Position numbers and translations under genes: made by a program. Shown here in pieces: positions 23,337 to 35,400 of a DNA stretch of 64,000 nucleotides. Within the stretch, counting starts at the first letter, position 1. Each line of letters opens with the position of its first letter. The DNA lies in the NCBI GenBank assembly GCA_023374045.1, contig CM041782.1:188808925-188872924 (forward strand). Reading direction: 5' to 3'. This DNA is from Limonium bicolor. Taxonomy: Eukaryota > Streptophyta > Magnoliopsida > Caryophyllales > Plumbaginaceae. The notes beneath the pieces were generated by a model. That model did no database searches. It had not been told where the DNA came from and saw nothing but the letters and a program-made list of their open reading frames with translations.

Positions 23337-25658
23337 CTAGGTCTGTCTAAAGGTTAGGTTTAGACAGCCCGGTTTCATATGGGTCTGGTTAATAATGGGT
23401 GTGGGGGCTGTGTAGGGCTTGATTCTCTTCACCCCATGGTAGATGAGTCTAGCTGCCCCACCAAAAATCAGTACATCACCCGACTTCAGGAGGATCTTGG
23501 TAGCAAGGTCCATCCTTCTTTGATCACCAAATAGGAACTCCGCGTCGTCTCCAAGTGATATGGACACAACTGGAACTCCTCTAGTGACGGACTCTGGCGA
23601 TTCGTCCTTGTCTTGGTGCATCCCTAGCTTACCCTCCTTTCCATAGAAGTTGATGATGCACACGTCGGAGGTTAGGTCTGGGACGGGCTCATCCTCCAAT
23701 TCTTGTGCTTCCTTAACTGCAGCTCTAATGATGGTCTGCAGTTCCCCCGGGATTGGTGGCACCTCCACCCCTTCATAGTTCTTGGTGGTGTGGTTCCATT
23801 TCTTACCTAGGCACATGATCTTCACCTTCATGGTTGAACCATTCTTGAAGGTAGGGGTGTAAAAATTTCCTTCCTTCACACCTAACTCCCTGATCTTGAG
23901 GATCAATGCATACTGGACTGCTGGGGTCAGGTACTTGTTGGGATAAAACTACACTATAATTAATATAGAATTATAACAAACTATTAGGCAAGTGTACCTA
24001 TTCGTAATAGTAAAACAAGTGTCGTATCCACAAGGAGATTGTTCAATTATCCTAGTTTAGGTAGTTAAAAGAAAACTGTAAAAGGGGTTTAGCCGGAGGC
24101 AAGCTTGATTTGTTGTTGGATTATTAAAGAAATAATAAAAACAGTAAAACAGTTGTGAATTAAGTGGATGGTAAATGTGCTAAGGAAGGTGACATCGCCC
24201 AATTATAACTCAGATAATAATTATAATCCTAGTTTGCTCTTATTTGTCTGTTAAGAATTTTATCTTGTGGCCTTTCTAAATCATAGATAAGGACAGCTCT
24301 TAATTAATTCATTAAACTTCTTACAATCAAAAAAAGTCTAAAATCATTAATTAGCTTTAAGTGAGAATCTTTATAACAGCGATGGATTTTATCTGCTAAT
24401 CAAGGAGATAATATCTAACGTTTGTCTCTCTTTGTGGTCTATTCTCTAATTTTACAAAATCATTGAAATTAGAGAAACCGTAAATGAGTAAAAATGATCA
24501 GTTCTTAAACATTTAATAATAGAGAGAGACAAAACAAATATTTATAAGCAAACTCGGTATTATAAATACGCTGAGTTATTTTGGGTTAAACACCCATCCT
24601 AAGCACAATTATGAGATTACTCAGACATTGACAGAAATAAAAACAGAGTAGAGACTGAAATATTCATTACTCAGGAACTGCCTGCGAATAACGGGTCTGC
24701 ACTCGCCTGCCTCTTTTCTCTCTTTGTAAAATACTGCTTCTGTTTGAGTGTTTGAGTACGTACGTGAATGTGGTGAAATGGTGAGAATAAATAAAAGATG
24801 GAGAATTGTGGTGCTACGGGAGGAATTAATTGGAAGAGAATGGAGTGTGGTGTTGTTGATTTCTTCAGCCTGTGGACGTACGTAGTGTGTTTGTTTGCAG
24901 TTATGGTGTTGGTTTATATAGAGATTGGAGGAGGCAAAAATAGAAGAGCTTGATTGAGCATTGATTGCTTCATTTATTGCAGGGGACAGAGATCAACGCG
25001 TGATGGGGTAGATGGATAAGTTGCAGAGACAGGGGCGAGTTGGGCGAGTTGCAGAGTCGGCGCGCGAAGAAGAAACTGTTCGCGCGCCTCAGATCCGGAA
25101 TTTACACGCGTCCGCCCTTGACGTCCGCCTGAAAACAAGGCGGTTGCCTCTGCTCCTGCTAGCGTCCGCCTGCACAACCGCGCCAAGGAGAGGCGGTTGC
25201 CTTTGCTGCCCCGAATGGCCGTCCGCCTGCACAACCGCGCCAAGGAGAGGCGGTTGCATTGTGTTGTCCATGCATTGACCTATTTTCCTTCCAACTTTGA
25301 CCGGCTCTAGATTCTTCGTTTGGGCTCCGTTTTTCGAGCCGTCTGCGCCTATGCGTTCGTCTTTTCGTGTACTCTGCTCCTAGCTTGGTTTTCCTCATGT
25401 TAAACCAATAATTTTGTGAGATAAACAATAAAACATAAACTAGAGGAAAACATACGATAAGTGAGAAATGAGCAGAAAAGTGCTGATATAATATATGAAA
25501 TACACCCATAAATCATGCTCATTTAGACACTTATCAGTACTCTCGTAGTAAGATCATCCCGAGTCTCAAGACCTCACACTTCTCTGGTGGGTGTGGTTTG
25601 GCTTCAAAAGGGATGTTGGGTGTGGAGTATGGCAAAATAGGAAAGCAAATATCGAAAG
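23337..25658 (-). pseudogene. AlkB-type 2OG/Fe(II) dioxygenase block, copy B (split by solo LTR)
   Basis: Coding parts are 25658-25542 and 23935-23337, separated by a solo LTR. The C-terminal 189 residues form one open frame resembling plant ALKBH1-type nucleic-acid demethylases. Visible are MCLGKKWNHTTKNY, the lid region, DVCIINFYGKEGKLG, the iron-binding HQD in GMHQDKDES, VVSISLGDDAEFLFG, SGDVLIFGGAARLIYHGV with the second iron His, and the terminal LNLTFRQT. The first Arg of the family motif RxNxTxR is Cys here (GCLNLTFR), which removes one expected 2-oxoglutarate contact. It lies between gag and protease in the same orientation and ends at a natural-looking TAG. A candidate 179-nt intron (25659-25837) precedes it. 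Activity is doubtful. Confidence 0.88.
23936..25536 (-). repeat. Solo LTR of an Athila-related family inside the AlkB block
   Basis: 1,601 bp, on the minus strand TGATAAGTGTC...CCCAACA. It is flanked by GTACT at 23931-23935 and 25537-25541. Copies A and C have one GTACT and no insert. It is related to the LTRs of the 11455-18910 element but diverged, so it is a different subfamily. It contains two 37-bp units (25164-25200 and 25221-25257) with inverted CCGCCT / AGGCGG ends and a third partial unit near 25110-25147. No coding sequence. Confidence 0.9.
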
Positions 25659-25837
25659 CTGAACAACAATTGCCATTAAATAAATAAGTCAAGGTTCACA
25701 ACTGGAAATGAAAGGTTCGAAATGAAATAGAATGAAGGGTTTATAGTTCATCCCTTTTACATTGACAATGAAAAACTAGACAACTGAATGTAAAGAAATA
25801 AGGGTCTAAGCCTCTTCATGAGGGAAATAGTCCTCAC

Positions 25838-26474
25838 CAGGTGAACTCGGGTCATCCCTCTGGTGGAACCGATCATAGTCATGATCTTGAAGTTCAAGCC
25901 GGTGTGAATTTATCCACCAGATACCTCGGAGCGTAAGCTCCGTCTCCAATAACAGCGAGCAGCTCCACAAATTTATTATAATATTCAGCAACAGAGGAAC
26001 TCCCTTGCTTCAACTGCTCGAACTCGCTCCTCATCCTCTTCTGCAGGTAGGATGGATAGAACTTGGCTCTTAGGGCCACTAAGAAGGCTGGGAAGCCGAA
26101 GTCCGCCTGGGCAGTCAGCTCAGCTCTGGCGGTCTGCCACCATAGATGCGCGGGTCCCTGGAGAAAGTAGGCCGCTATATCCACCTGGTGACCCGCTGGA
26201 ACGTGCAGTGAGGTGAAGGCCTTCTGCATCTCGTCGATGTATCTCTCTAAGGTATTCAGTTCTGGCTGGCCTTCATAGACTGGGGGACGAAGGTCGTTGA
26301 CTGCCTTCAGCCAGTTGAACTCCCGGGGACCATTAGGTGGTGGCGGTGGTGGCTGTGGGATCTGAGCCCGCTGCTGGGCCAATGCAGCTGTCACAATCTG
26401 CACTATGACCTCCGGAGTGACAGCGTCGGGTCCATAGCCTCCTGAGGGACAGCTCCTCCTCCTCTTCTAGACAT
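25838..26474 (-). pseudogene. Ty3/gypsy gag, copy B
   Basis: Same gag as in copies A and C, with HLWWQ and KFYPSYLQKRMRSEFEQ. Deletions just after the ATG at 26474 shift the start frame, so the open frame begins near 26403. A one-base loss near 25906 changes the end (LVDKFTPA then stop). The 5' exon of the AlkB block overlaps its end, up to the candidate donor at 25837. Confidence 0.85.
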
Positions 26475-26737
26475 CTAGCCGGTATGACGGTTTCGTTACT
26501 CAGAAGGCGTATTGTAAAGTCTAACTATATATGTAGTAATATATGAAATATTTATAACGTCCTAAGGACGGTTCGTATGTACATGAAGTAAGTATGGGGT
26601 AGGGTCACGCGCCTTTCTGGAATTCTCACTTCCCAATTCTACCCCAGTTCCCCAGTTTTAAGTGCACCTATAATCTAAGTATTTCACTCGGCTTGTTTTC
26701 TCGGGTTCAGAGCGTAACTACCTCTGATACCAATTTC
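26475..26737 (-). promoter_or_regulatory. 5' leader and PBS, copy B
   Basis: The PBS at 26722-26732 reads TGGTATCAGAG on the minus strand. One base (G) is deleted at its inner edge relative to copy C. The rest is non-coding leader, closely matching copies A and C. Confidence 0.8.
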
Positions 26738-29700
26738 TGTAACGCCCCTATTTAACATATTTATAGCGGAAATAAAATACTAAAGGCGTACAAACCATCA
26801 GGTTCCAAACACCCGGCACCAAACCTCACCAAATACAACTTAAGGATTACAATTGTCACGGCCTGAACCTCGAGAAAACTTAACAAAAGTAAAACAGCAA
26901 TAAATCACATAAACTCTCAAAACCTAATCCCATCCCAATCACTCGTTCTCTTCGTGGCCACCTGTAAAGTAACTCGTACCTGCAAGATAAAACCAAGCAA
27001 CCACCCCAAGAGGGGTGGGTCAGTTCCCTAGAATGGAACTGGTACGATCCTCCAAAACAAAACTTATAATACAACTCTTAAATAAATAATAGCAGGAAAA
27101 CAATCACTTAAACCACACAGAGGAACAAGGCATTTCACAAATCACCAAATCAAGATAACAAGATAAGAAATAAGGTTAATAACAGAAAAGTAAAGTTAGT
27201 GAAACAAAACCACATCATGTGTTAGTGAACTTCCATTTCCTTATTTAAACCCAATTCCCGTTAGGAGTAGAAAGACTCAGATACTCACAAAGGACTAGGA
27301 ATGAAAAGATAGATCCAAGAACCAATAACTCAAGAGTAGAATAAAACCAATTGGGAGAGATGGCCCCCACCGCCAGATATAAATGTTCGTATGGATGAGG
27401 GATATACAGCCCCCTGCTGTCAGATTAAAAATGTCCTGGTGGACGAGGGATATACAGCCCCCTGCTGTTAAATATAAATGCCCCTATGGGCGAGGGATAT
27501 ACAGCCCCCTACTGTTACCATTGAAGACGCGTGCACGTCGAAACCTCAAGAACCAGCTCATGGATGAAACGATATCCAGAGTCAAAAGAAGAATTTACCA
27601 AAATTGACCTTTTCCAAATTCCCACCAGAACACTAACTACCCAGAGCAATACCAAAACACTCAGTCCTACAGAGTGCAGAAGCATAAACCCTAAGCAATC
27701 AATGTCTAATGGAACAACCAAAAAGAAGGAACCAATACCCAAGTGAGTTTCACATTCAAGGCTCAGTTAGTCACACAAGATGAGTTAGTCACACAACCTT
27801 TTCCTTTTAGAAATTCCTCTTAAACTCAGTTAGCGTTTTTCGAAAACGTCTCATAAGTCAATCAGCAAAAGTATCGAGTACGAGAAATTGTGCCTGGTAT
27901 GTGAAGAACAATAAATAACTCGAATAAGTGATTCCCCAATAGTAACCTATAATTAAGGTGTTCCAAGTGTCGATTAGTTAAGGGACTTATAAACTAAACA
28001 ACCTCCTGTTCTTACTGATTAATAGTTCCAGGTTTACCATTATTCTCTCACAAAGATTTGGGCTAGACTTGTTAACTAAATCCTTTGCTAGGCCCATTTC
28101 GTTAGTTTGGAACGATTTAGAATTTATTCCTGAGAGTGGCCCAAACTCTCTTTGAATTGTTTAAGCGGGCTTTTGGAGTTCATAGACTTGGGCTTAGTAG
28201 GTTAGCCCAAGACCGTGTTACATTTATGTTGTGTAATTAAACCCTTAAGTTATTAGTGACTATTTAATTACACACCGATTAAAACCTAAGGTTTAACATA
28301 TATATATATATTCTACTTACTATAACTATCGCAAGGAATATTATTTCCCTCATCTATTTTAATGTATTTATATTATCTTTATGTATTAAGAATTATCCAC
28401 AACGTTTTTAGGAAATTTTATTGTATTTAATTATGTTCAATAACTTTTAGGCAACCCACAACCGACATATGGTTTAATAAGTAAAATGTTTTCCTTTATT
28501 TATTTAATATATTTAAGTATACTTGTATTAGAATTTAACTAAGACATCCCCTATGTAACTTATTATATTTAAACTATCTTATTACCACAACCTTTAACTG
28601 CATTCCAAATACATTTCATAAAGTATTTCTTTAACTATATCTTAGGATTCTAGCTCTTATAATATTTAGTTATTATAAGTGTTAGTTTATTAGTTCCTTG
28701 CTTTACTCTAAGTTACTACTTTATTCCCTTTTTATATATGCGTAAAAATATATTTATTTCTTAGTTTAATTAAAAATATTAACTCCCATATAGTATAATA
28801 AATAAAACGTAAAAATAATTAAATTCCTTGATTTACATAAGTTTCTACTTAAATAAGTATATATACATATATGTAAATAATTCCACTTCTCTTAAAAGCT
28901 AATACCAAAACATTTATAAACTTACTGTTATTAAATATTAATTTAGTGTTCCATATTTTTTCCCAGCTCAAAAAGTATATTAACAAACCATACTTTAATT
29001 TTTTTGGTTACATTAAAAACCATATATTATAAGTTATTCTTATGAAAACTCATAAACACAATTTTTAAAACCTTTTACCATTGCCCAAAAATTCCCAAAC
29101 TTAATATACAGTAACTATAACATTTTATACATATTATAAAATTTTTATTTCATAAAAATATCTTTTTAAATTAGCCAAATAATTCCAGAAAACCCGTAAC
29201 TTGCAAAAATCATAACTTTTTAAAAACTCCAAAACCATATTAATTAATCAAATAAACTAGATTTTATAAGGAATCTATGGCTAAAATTTCAAGTCAAAAT
29301 ACCTTCGGGAAGGCCATTAACTAAATTCAACAAGTTAGAGCTAAATTCTGAAATTTTATAAACTTATAACATTCTTTAATAACACGATCTAATCCCGGCC
29401 GTCCAATCTTTTAAAACGCGATCGGACGGCCCCTGAACGCCCAGTTCTTCAGAGAATTCCAAATCCGATTCGAGTACTAAATCGACAATATCTCACAATC
29501 TATAAAACCAAATTGAGCGATTCTTGTTTCTATGGTTTCGAAATCGAATTACGGTTCTAATGATACCAATTTCGCTAGCTATCATGCAGTATACAACAAA
29601 TTCGATTCTGGTTTACGAAAGTTAGGGTTCTTGAGTTTCTCGAATTCGATTTTGCAAAATTCTACGAATACGAAGCATAATAAGCTTAATTGGTGGTTGG

Positions 29701-30969
29701 GTTAGGTCGAAAACACGACAAGGTTTGACATAAACGGAGCAATTGATTGGAAACTTACCGGAGTTGTGTGAATCGACTGAATTTGTTTTGATTTCTGGAA
29801 AAACGCCCCCTTTACAACTCGATTGAGTAGCCTACTTTGCAACACTATAATTTACAGTACAGAAGGAGTTAGATCTAGTTCTTGGGCATAATCTAAAGAA
29901 GAAACTTAGCTCTACACAATGATAGCAAGAACTCACCCTAAATCGCACTACACAAAAAGAAATCGAAGCTGGAAGTTGCGAGTTTACCTTGCGTTTTCTG
30001 GAAAGAAAACTATGATTTTACGCTGTGACGAATTTGAAACTTTAGACACCTCTTTCTTCCAAATGGTTGTGAATTGGCTTGGGTCGTCAACATGAAAGTT
30101 TTAGAGGGATTAGAGCTCTTCAAAACGAGCTAAAGAACATGGAATTTGGCTGAGAAGCGAAGAAGTTATGGCTTGACGAAGTTACCTGAATTCGAAGGCA
30201 AAACTGGAACTGCAGTTACGGTTTTGCAGGGTGGCTACTTTGGCTCGAATTTCCGGTTGATTTAGAACGAGTTATGGTTGTTTAGAGGAAGTGTAGGAGA
30301 AGACAACAAAGAAGACGACACTCAAAAATTCCAAAAGATGAGAAAGTTATGAAGGTCACAAGATAGGGCAAAGTCCGGTTTCTGTTACCGGAATTATAGG
30401 AGATTAAACGGCTAAGTATAATGGGGCGCGAATCCCGAGACGCACGATGACTCAGCAGACACTGCCACGTCAGCCTTTATCAAAATTTTGGCTCTAAACT
30501 TCATTTGATCATAACTTTGGCTAGGATGTTCCGTTTTTTACGTTCTTTTTATCGATCTTCATGGTTTTCCATAACCTATTTATTGGTATAGGTTTCATGG
30601 CCTGGTTTGACCATTCTCAAAAAGTCAACCCTAGCAAGGCTTAAAAGGCTTTAGGGTTTCTAGAATTTTATATTGACTTTCATGTTTCAAAACAATGTTC
30701 CAACACTTCCTAAAATCTTTATAATATAGTTGGAGTGTTTAGAAATTTTTCCAAGATTTATTGACTTATAAATATTATTATTAAATACATCATACCATAT
30801 AATTATATATAGTAATTAAATATTTTATTGTTTCCTTTAGGGTTAAATAGGAGAAATCCCCTATATAAATTTCATAATTCCATATAATAATTTAATATTC
30901 ATAATAATAATTTAATATTTAATAAAAGAAATCCCCTAAATTAATTTAAATTAATTTAGGGGTATTTCA
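26738..30969 (-). repeat. Chromovirus LTR B (4.23 kb), shared between copies B and C
   Basis: Same ends and layout as LTR A. PBS of copy B is on its left and PPT of copy C on its right, so one LTR serves two internal copies. It carries the 3-unit repeat at 27375-27515 and a short TA tract. By eye it shares more variants with LTR C than with LTR A (for example the CAAACCATCAGG and CACCCGGCACC positions). Confidence 0.92.
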
Positions 30970-31378
30970 GTATATCCCCCTAAAAAGAAACTTCGCCTCG
31001 AAGTTAACAATCAACTAATAGGCACTCACACCGCTTCGGGTGTGCTGAGACAATAATAATTCCCATGAAATTCCATACCAACCCAATCCTTTTTCCATTT
31101 CAACATTCCACTCGAGAGTACCAAAATCAAATCAAACTGAATCAAAATATAAACTGAAACAAAACATAAACATGACATACTACCGTGCCATAATGTAAAA
31201 CTACGTACATACATACACCTCTCACACTACTAATACTGTTCTCCCTCTACTAACAATGCAACAAGGCATAATCCGGATGAGATAACGAAGGAGGAGTATG
31301 CCAGTATATCCCCCTTAAAAGAGCTAAGGTACGCCCTCGTACCGCTACTAACGTGAACCACAGCAGGATAACAGACTA
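30970..31378 (-). other. 3' untranslated region and polypurine tract, copy C
   Basis: Counterpart of 5703-6113. Purine-rich tract next to the LTR, otherwise AT-rich with no supported gene. Confidence 0.65.
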
Positions 31379-31983
31379 TCATGTAAATAGATGTGGGTAC
31401 TCTACTCTCATGGAGTACTCAGTCTCCCAAGTAGCTTCCTTAACCCCATGATGCTCCCAAAGAACTTTCACCAATTTGACTGATCTGCCTCTCATTTCTC
31501 GGACCTTCGTGTCCAAGATCCGAATAGGAGTCTCCTCATACCTCAGTGTAGGCTCAATCTCCAATCTCTCTGGCTGCAGTACGTGAGAAGGGTCAGGCAT
31601 ATACTTCTTCAACTGAGATACATGAAACACGTCGTGTACCTTCCCCAACTCCGCTGGTAGCTCTAGTCTGTAAGCCAATGGGCCCACTCGCTCCGTAATC
31701 CTATACGGACCGACATACTTAGGGCTTAGCTTCCTCCTCATCCCAAATCTGAATATCCCTCTCATCGGAGACACCCGTAAAAAACCATGTCACCCAACTG
31801 AAACTCGAGCTCTCTGGTGCGCTGATCCCCATAGGATTTCTGTCTAGACTGCGCTGCCCTCATGTGCTGCTGGATAACTCTGACGTCATCCTGCAGAGTC
31901 TGAACATACTCGGGCCCAATCAGAACTGCCTCGGTAGGGTCACTCCATGACAAGGGGGTCCGGCACGGCCTGCCATACAGAGC
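31379..31983 (-). pseudogene. Integrase C-terminal part and chromodomain-like tail, copy C
   Basis: Same protein segment as 6114-6719, ending in a WEHHGV chromodomain-like motif. A one-base deletion near 31780 splits it into two overlapping frames. The in-frame TAG at 31984-31986 upstream is the same as in copy B. Confidence 0.87.
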
Positions 31984-32424
31984 CTAGAATGGTGCCATGC
32001 CGATAGATGAGTGGTAGGAGTTATTGTAGGAGAACTCCACCAGGTGTAGACGCTCTACCCAACTCCCCTGATAGTCTAGAGCAACTGCTCGTAGCATATC
32101 CTCTAGCGTCTGAATCGTCCTCTCGGTCTGCCCATCAGTCTGAGGGTGAAAGGCTGTGCTAAGGCGTAGTTGAGTATCAAATGCCTCCAGCATCTGACGC
32201 CAAAACCTGCTGAGAAAACGTGTGTCACGATCGGAGACAATCGTCTTCGGTACCCCATGGTACCGGATGTGCTCTGTGGTGAACACCTCAGCCAGCTTGG
32301 GCACCTTCCATGTGTCCTTGATAGGTATAAACCTGGCTTTCTTGGTCAACCTATCGACTGTCACCCAAATAGAATTCAGTCCGCCTCTAGCTGGAGGGAG
32401 ACCGACCACAAAGTCCATGCTGAT
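31984..32424 (-). pseudogene. Integrase catalytic core, copy C
   Basis: An open stretch of 144 residues with MDFVVGLPPARGG (first catalytic Asp), VTVDRLTKKARFIP, VSDRDTRFLSRFW (second Asp), and [21 protein letters not shown] (catalytic Glu): a complete D,D,E core. It stops at TAG in place of the Glu of APFEALYG. At 32424 the frame runs into the solo LTR. Positions 32420-32424 are the CTGAT duplication. Confidence 0.9.
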
Positions 32425-35400
32425 TGTGGAGGGTGATTTTTCGGTATGAGGGGGGGGGTCTATCTAAATATGGTCTGACTAAAAGCCTAGATCCTAGAAA
32501 TTGCCATTCTGTGGAGGGTGAAAACCCGTTATTCTAGCATCCCTCAAATACCTACTAAATCGTCCGTCTTTCCCAGAAAGCATAAAGGGAAGTGCAAGTG
32601 TGCACTACACCCGCTCTCAATGGGCTCCACGCGGACTTATGCCATAAGGGCGGAAATTGATTAGAGTCGCCACCTAGTTTGACCTAAGGAACTAGGAAGG
32701 GAGGAGAAGGGCTCTAAGAACCGTCGATTGACTCTGATTGTTGAGCATGGATAGGACTTATCTGGTTATACCAAAGATTTGTGTGGGCTCGCACTGGGTT
32801 ACACCCTTAGAAGTGGCAACGACCACGACTTCGGATTGGTGCCCGAGGAAACCTCGGTCTCCAATTGTCAGGATTGCCTTCTTTCAAAACCATATTAGAG
32901 AGATTCAGTTAAAGCCAAGGGATAGGATTAGGACAGGAGGAGAGAAAACGAGTGGATGAGGCGAGCTTTTCTGCCAAGCTAGCGCCAAGAAGAAGAATTG
33001 ATGAATTCGGATGAGTATAGAATGAAAGACTAGGAGTCTGATGGTTTGAAGTTGGTGAGAGCCGAAGAAGGTTTGAGTGTTTTGAGAGGTATGAAGAACA
33101 CCTTAGAGGGAGAAAAGGATTTTTTGTTTGGAATGGGGTCGCACCCTAGATGGGCTGCCTACGTACTCAACTCCCTGTTGAGATCAGACCTTACGTATTT
33201 CAGGGAACTTTAGGATGGCTGAACTTTTTGAGGTGGTCGAGGGTTAGAAGTGGTTGTTTGGAGGGGAGACAGCTGAGTGCAAAAGGGTATTTTGATTGGT
33301 GTGGGGTCGCACCCTGTGTGGGTTGCCTACGTACTCAACTCCCTGTTGAGATCAGACCTTACGTAGTTCACGGTTTTTTGGAGATTTGGGGGTTTTGGGG
33401 TTTTGAAGGAATTGGGCTTTTGACCTTTTGGGTCTTTGAAGGGTTAAAGAGGTTTTGTGGTCATTTTTGTGAGGTTTGATAGATTGTCTGGTTCGTTTTG
33501 GAGTTTGAGGTGTGAGAGTCTGTGAGAGGCTCAACTCTATGAGACATTTAGATTCTTGAAATGATGAAGTCTGTGAGACGCTCGGGTCTGTGAGATGTTC
33601 GAGGCTTGAAAGGGTTATCAAATTTCAAGAGGTTCGGCTTTTTTGAGGAGCTGAGGATTTTTGAAGTGTTTGAATTTGATGAGTCTATTGAGATGTTCGA
33701 ATCTGTTGAACTGCGGAGAAATTCGAGTCTGTTGAGCTGTTGAGACGGTGAGTCTGTTGAGCTGCTGAGACGGTCGAGTCTGTTGAGCTGTTGAGACATT
33801 CGAGTCTGTTGAGCTGCTGAGACGTTCGAGTCTGTTGAGCTGTTGAGACATTCGAGTCTGTTGAGCTGCTGAGACACTTAGAGATTCGAGATGCTTGAGT
33901 TCTCCGGAGTTTGGAGTTTCAAGGAGTTTGAGATTTACGATGTTTGGAATTATTTGGGATGGAAATGAAGTTGAATTGAATTGGGAATGAAAATAATTTT
34001 GAATTGAATTGGAATGAAATTGAATTGAGTCTGGATTGGAATTGGATTTGATTGAATTGGATTGAAATTGAACTTGAATTTGATTCGGGTTTGGATTTGA
34101 AACTAAATCGGGATCGAATTAAGGTAATGGGCGAATTTGGGCCTTGAAATTGGGCCAGGTTTGGGCCTTGAAATTAGGCCAGGTTTAGGCCTTGAAATAT
34201 GGGCCGGATTGGGCCTTATGAATGAGCTGGATTTGGGGCTTAGAATTGGGCTCGATTTAGCCTTAGAAATTGAAGTTGGAATATGATTTGAAGCTATGAG
34301 GCAATTGGAGTTTGGAAGGAGTTTGAAGTTTTGATCTTGGAACTTTTGGAAGAATTTCAAATGCTTTGTGAGGTTGAAGTGTGTCTAATGAGTGTATGAA
34401 GAGTATAATGACATGTGAAAAGCTTTGATTTCGAAGAATTCATGAAGAATATCTGGTTTCGGAGTATGAGAGGATTGACTTTGACAGGTGTTTGATGAGA
34501 GAGTATGAGAGAGATTGATTTTGCAGTGTGTCTGATGAGAGAGTGTGAGAAGAATTGATTTTGAAGTGTGTCTGATGAGAGAGTTTGATTTTGAAGTGTG
34601 TTTGATGAGAGAGTTTGATTTTGAAGTGTGTTTGATGAGAGAGTTTGATTTTGAAGTGTGTTTGATAAGAGAGTATGAGAGGGATTGATTTGAAGTAGAA
34701 TTTGACTCATTGGATTTTTAAATTGATTTTGAATTGGATGACTGATTGATTGTGAATTTTATTCTGACTTTAGAGGATGATTTGGAAAATTTTAAGGGAA
34801 ACGGGTATTCCTCACATGGACCGTGTCTAGGACCCGTATGCATTAAGGATACCCCAAACCTAGGGCTTTTCTAAAATGCACTAAGAGGGCAACCTGATTG
34901 GCTTTCTAGGGCCACCTGTTCCAGCCCGTTTGGCTGGTTATGGACCGAACCTGAACAAAATTATATTTGGACCAAGAGTTACATGGGCCCAAACAGGATC
35001 AGTCCATACACTTACAAAATCATAGGCAAGGAATGATGAACAAATGATATGTGGAGATGAATTTCCAAGACTATATAAACAAATATACACGCTGACATGG
35101 ATTTCAAATCTATCCGAATAAAGCAAATATATGTAAGAAAGAATTCAAAATCTGTCTAAATAATTATATACATGTGGACATGGATTTTAAGAGCTTAAGT
35201 ATACACGTGTGAAATGAATTTTGGAAGTAGCACGAGAAATGTATATACAAGAACGAATCATCAGAGCTGTCTAGGTAGCGAATCAGTATTATTCAAATCT
35301 AAAATTCTCAAAAACTAACAAGCTGAGGTAGCTAACAAATTGTTAGTCTTATCCTATTTACTATCTTTCGATTGTCAATCAAAGGATGCAAGCAAGAGAA

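Noticed and set aside
23337..25658. AlkB sequence as an ordinary host gene
   Set aside because: It lies between gag and protease in every copy, is duplicated with the array, and has no flanking host exons.
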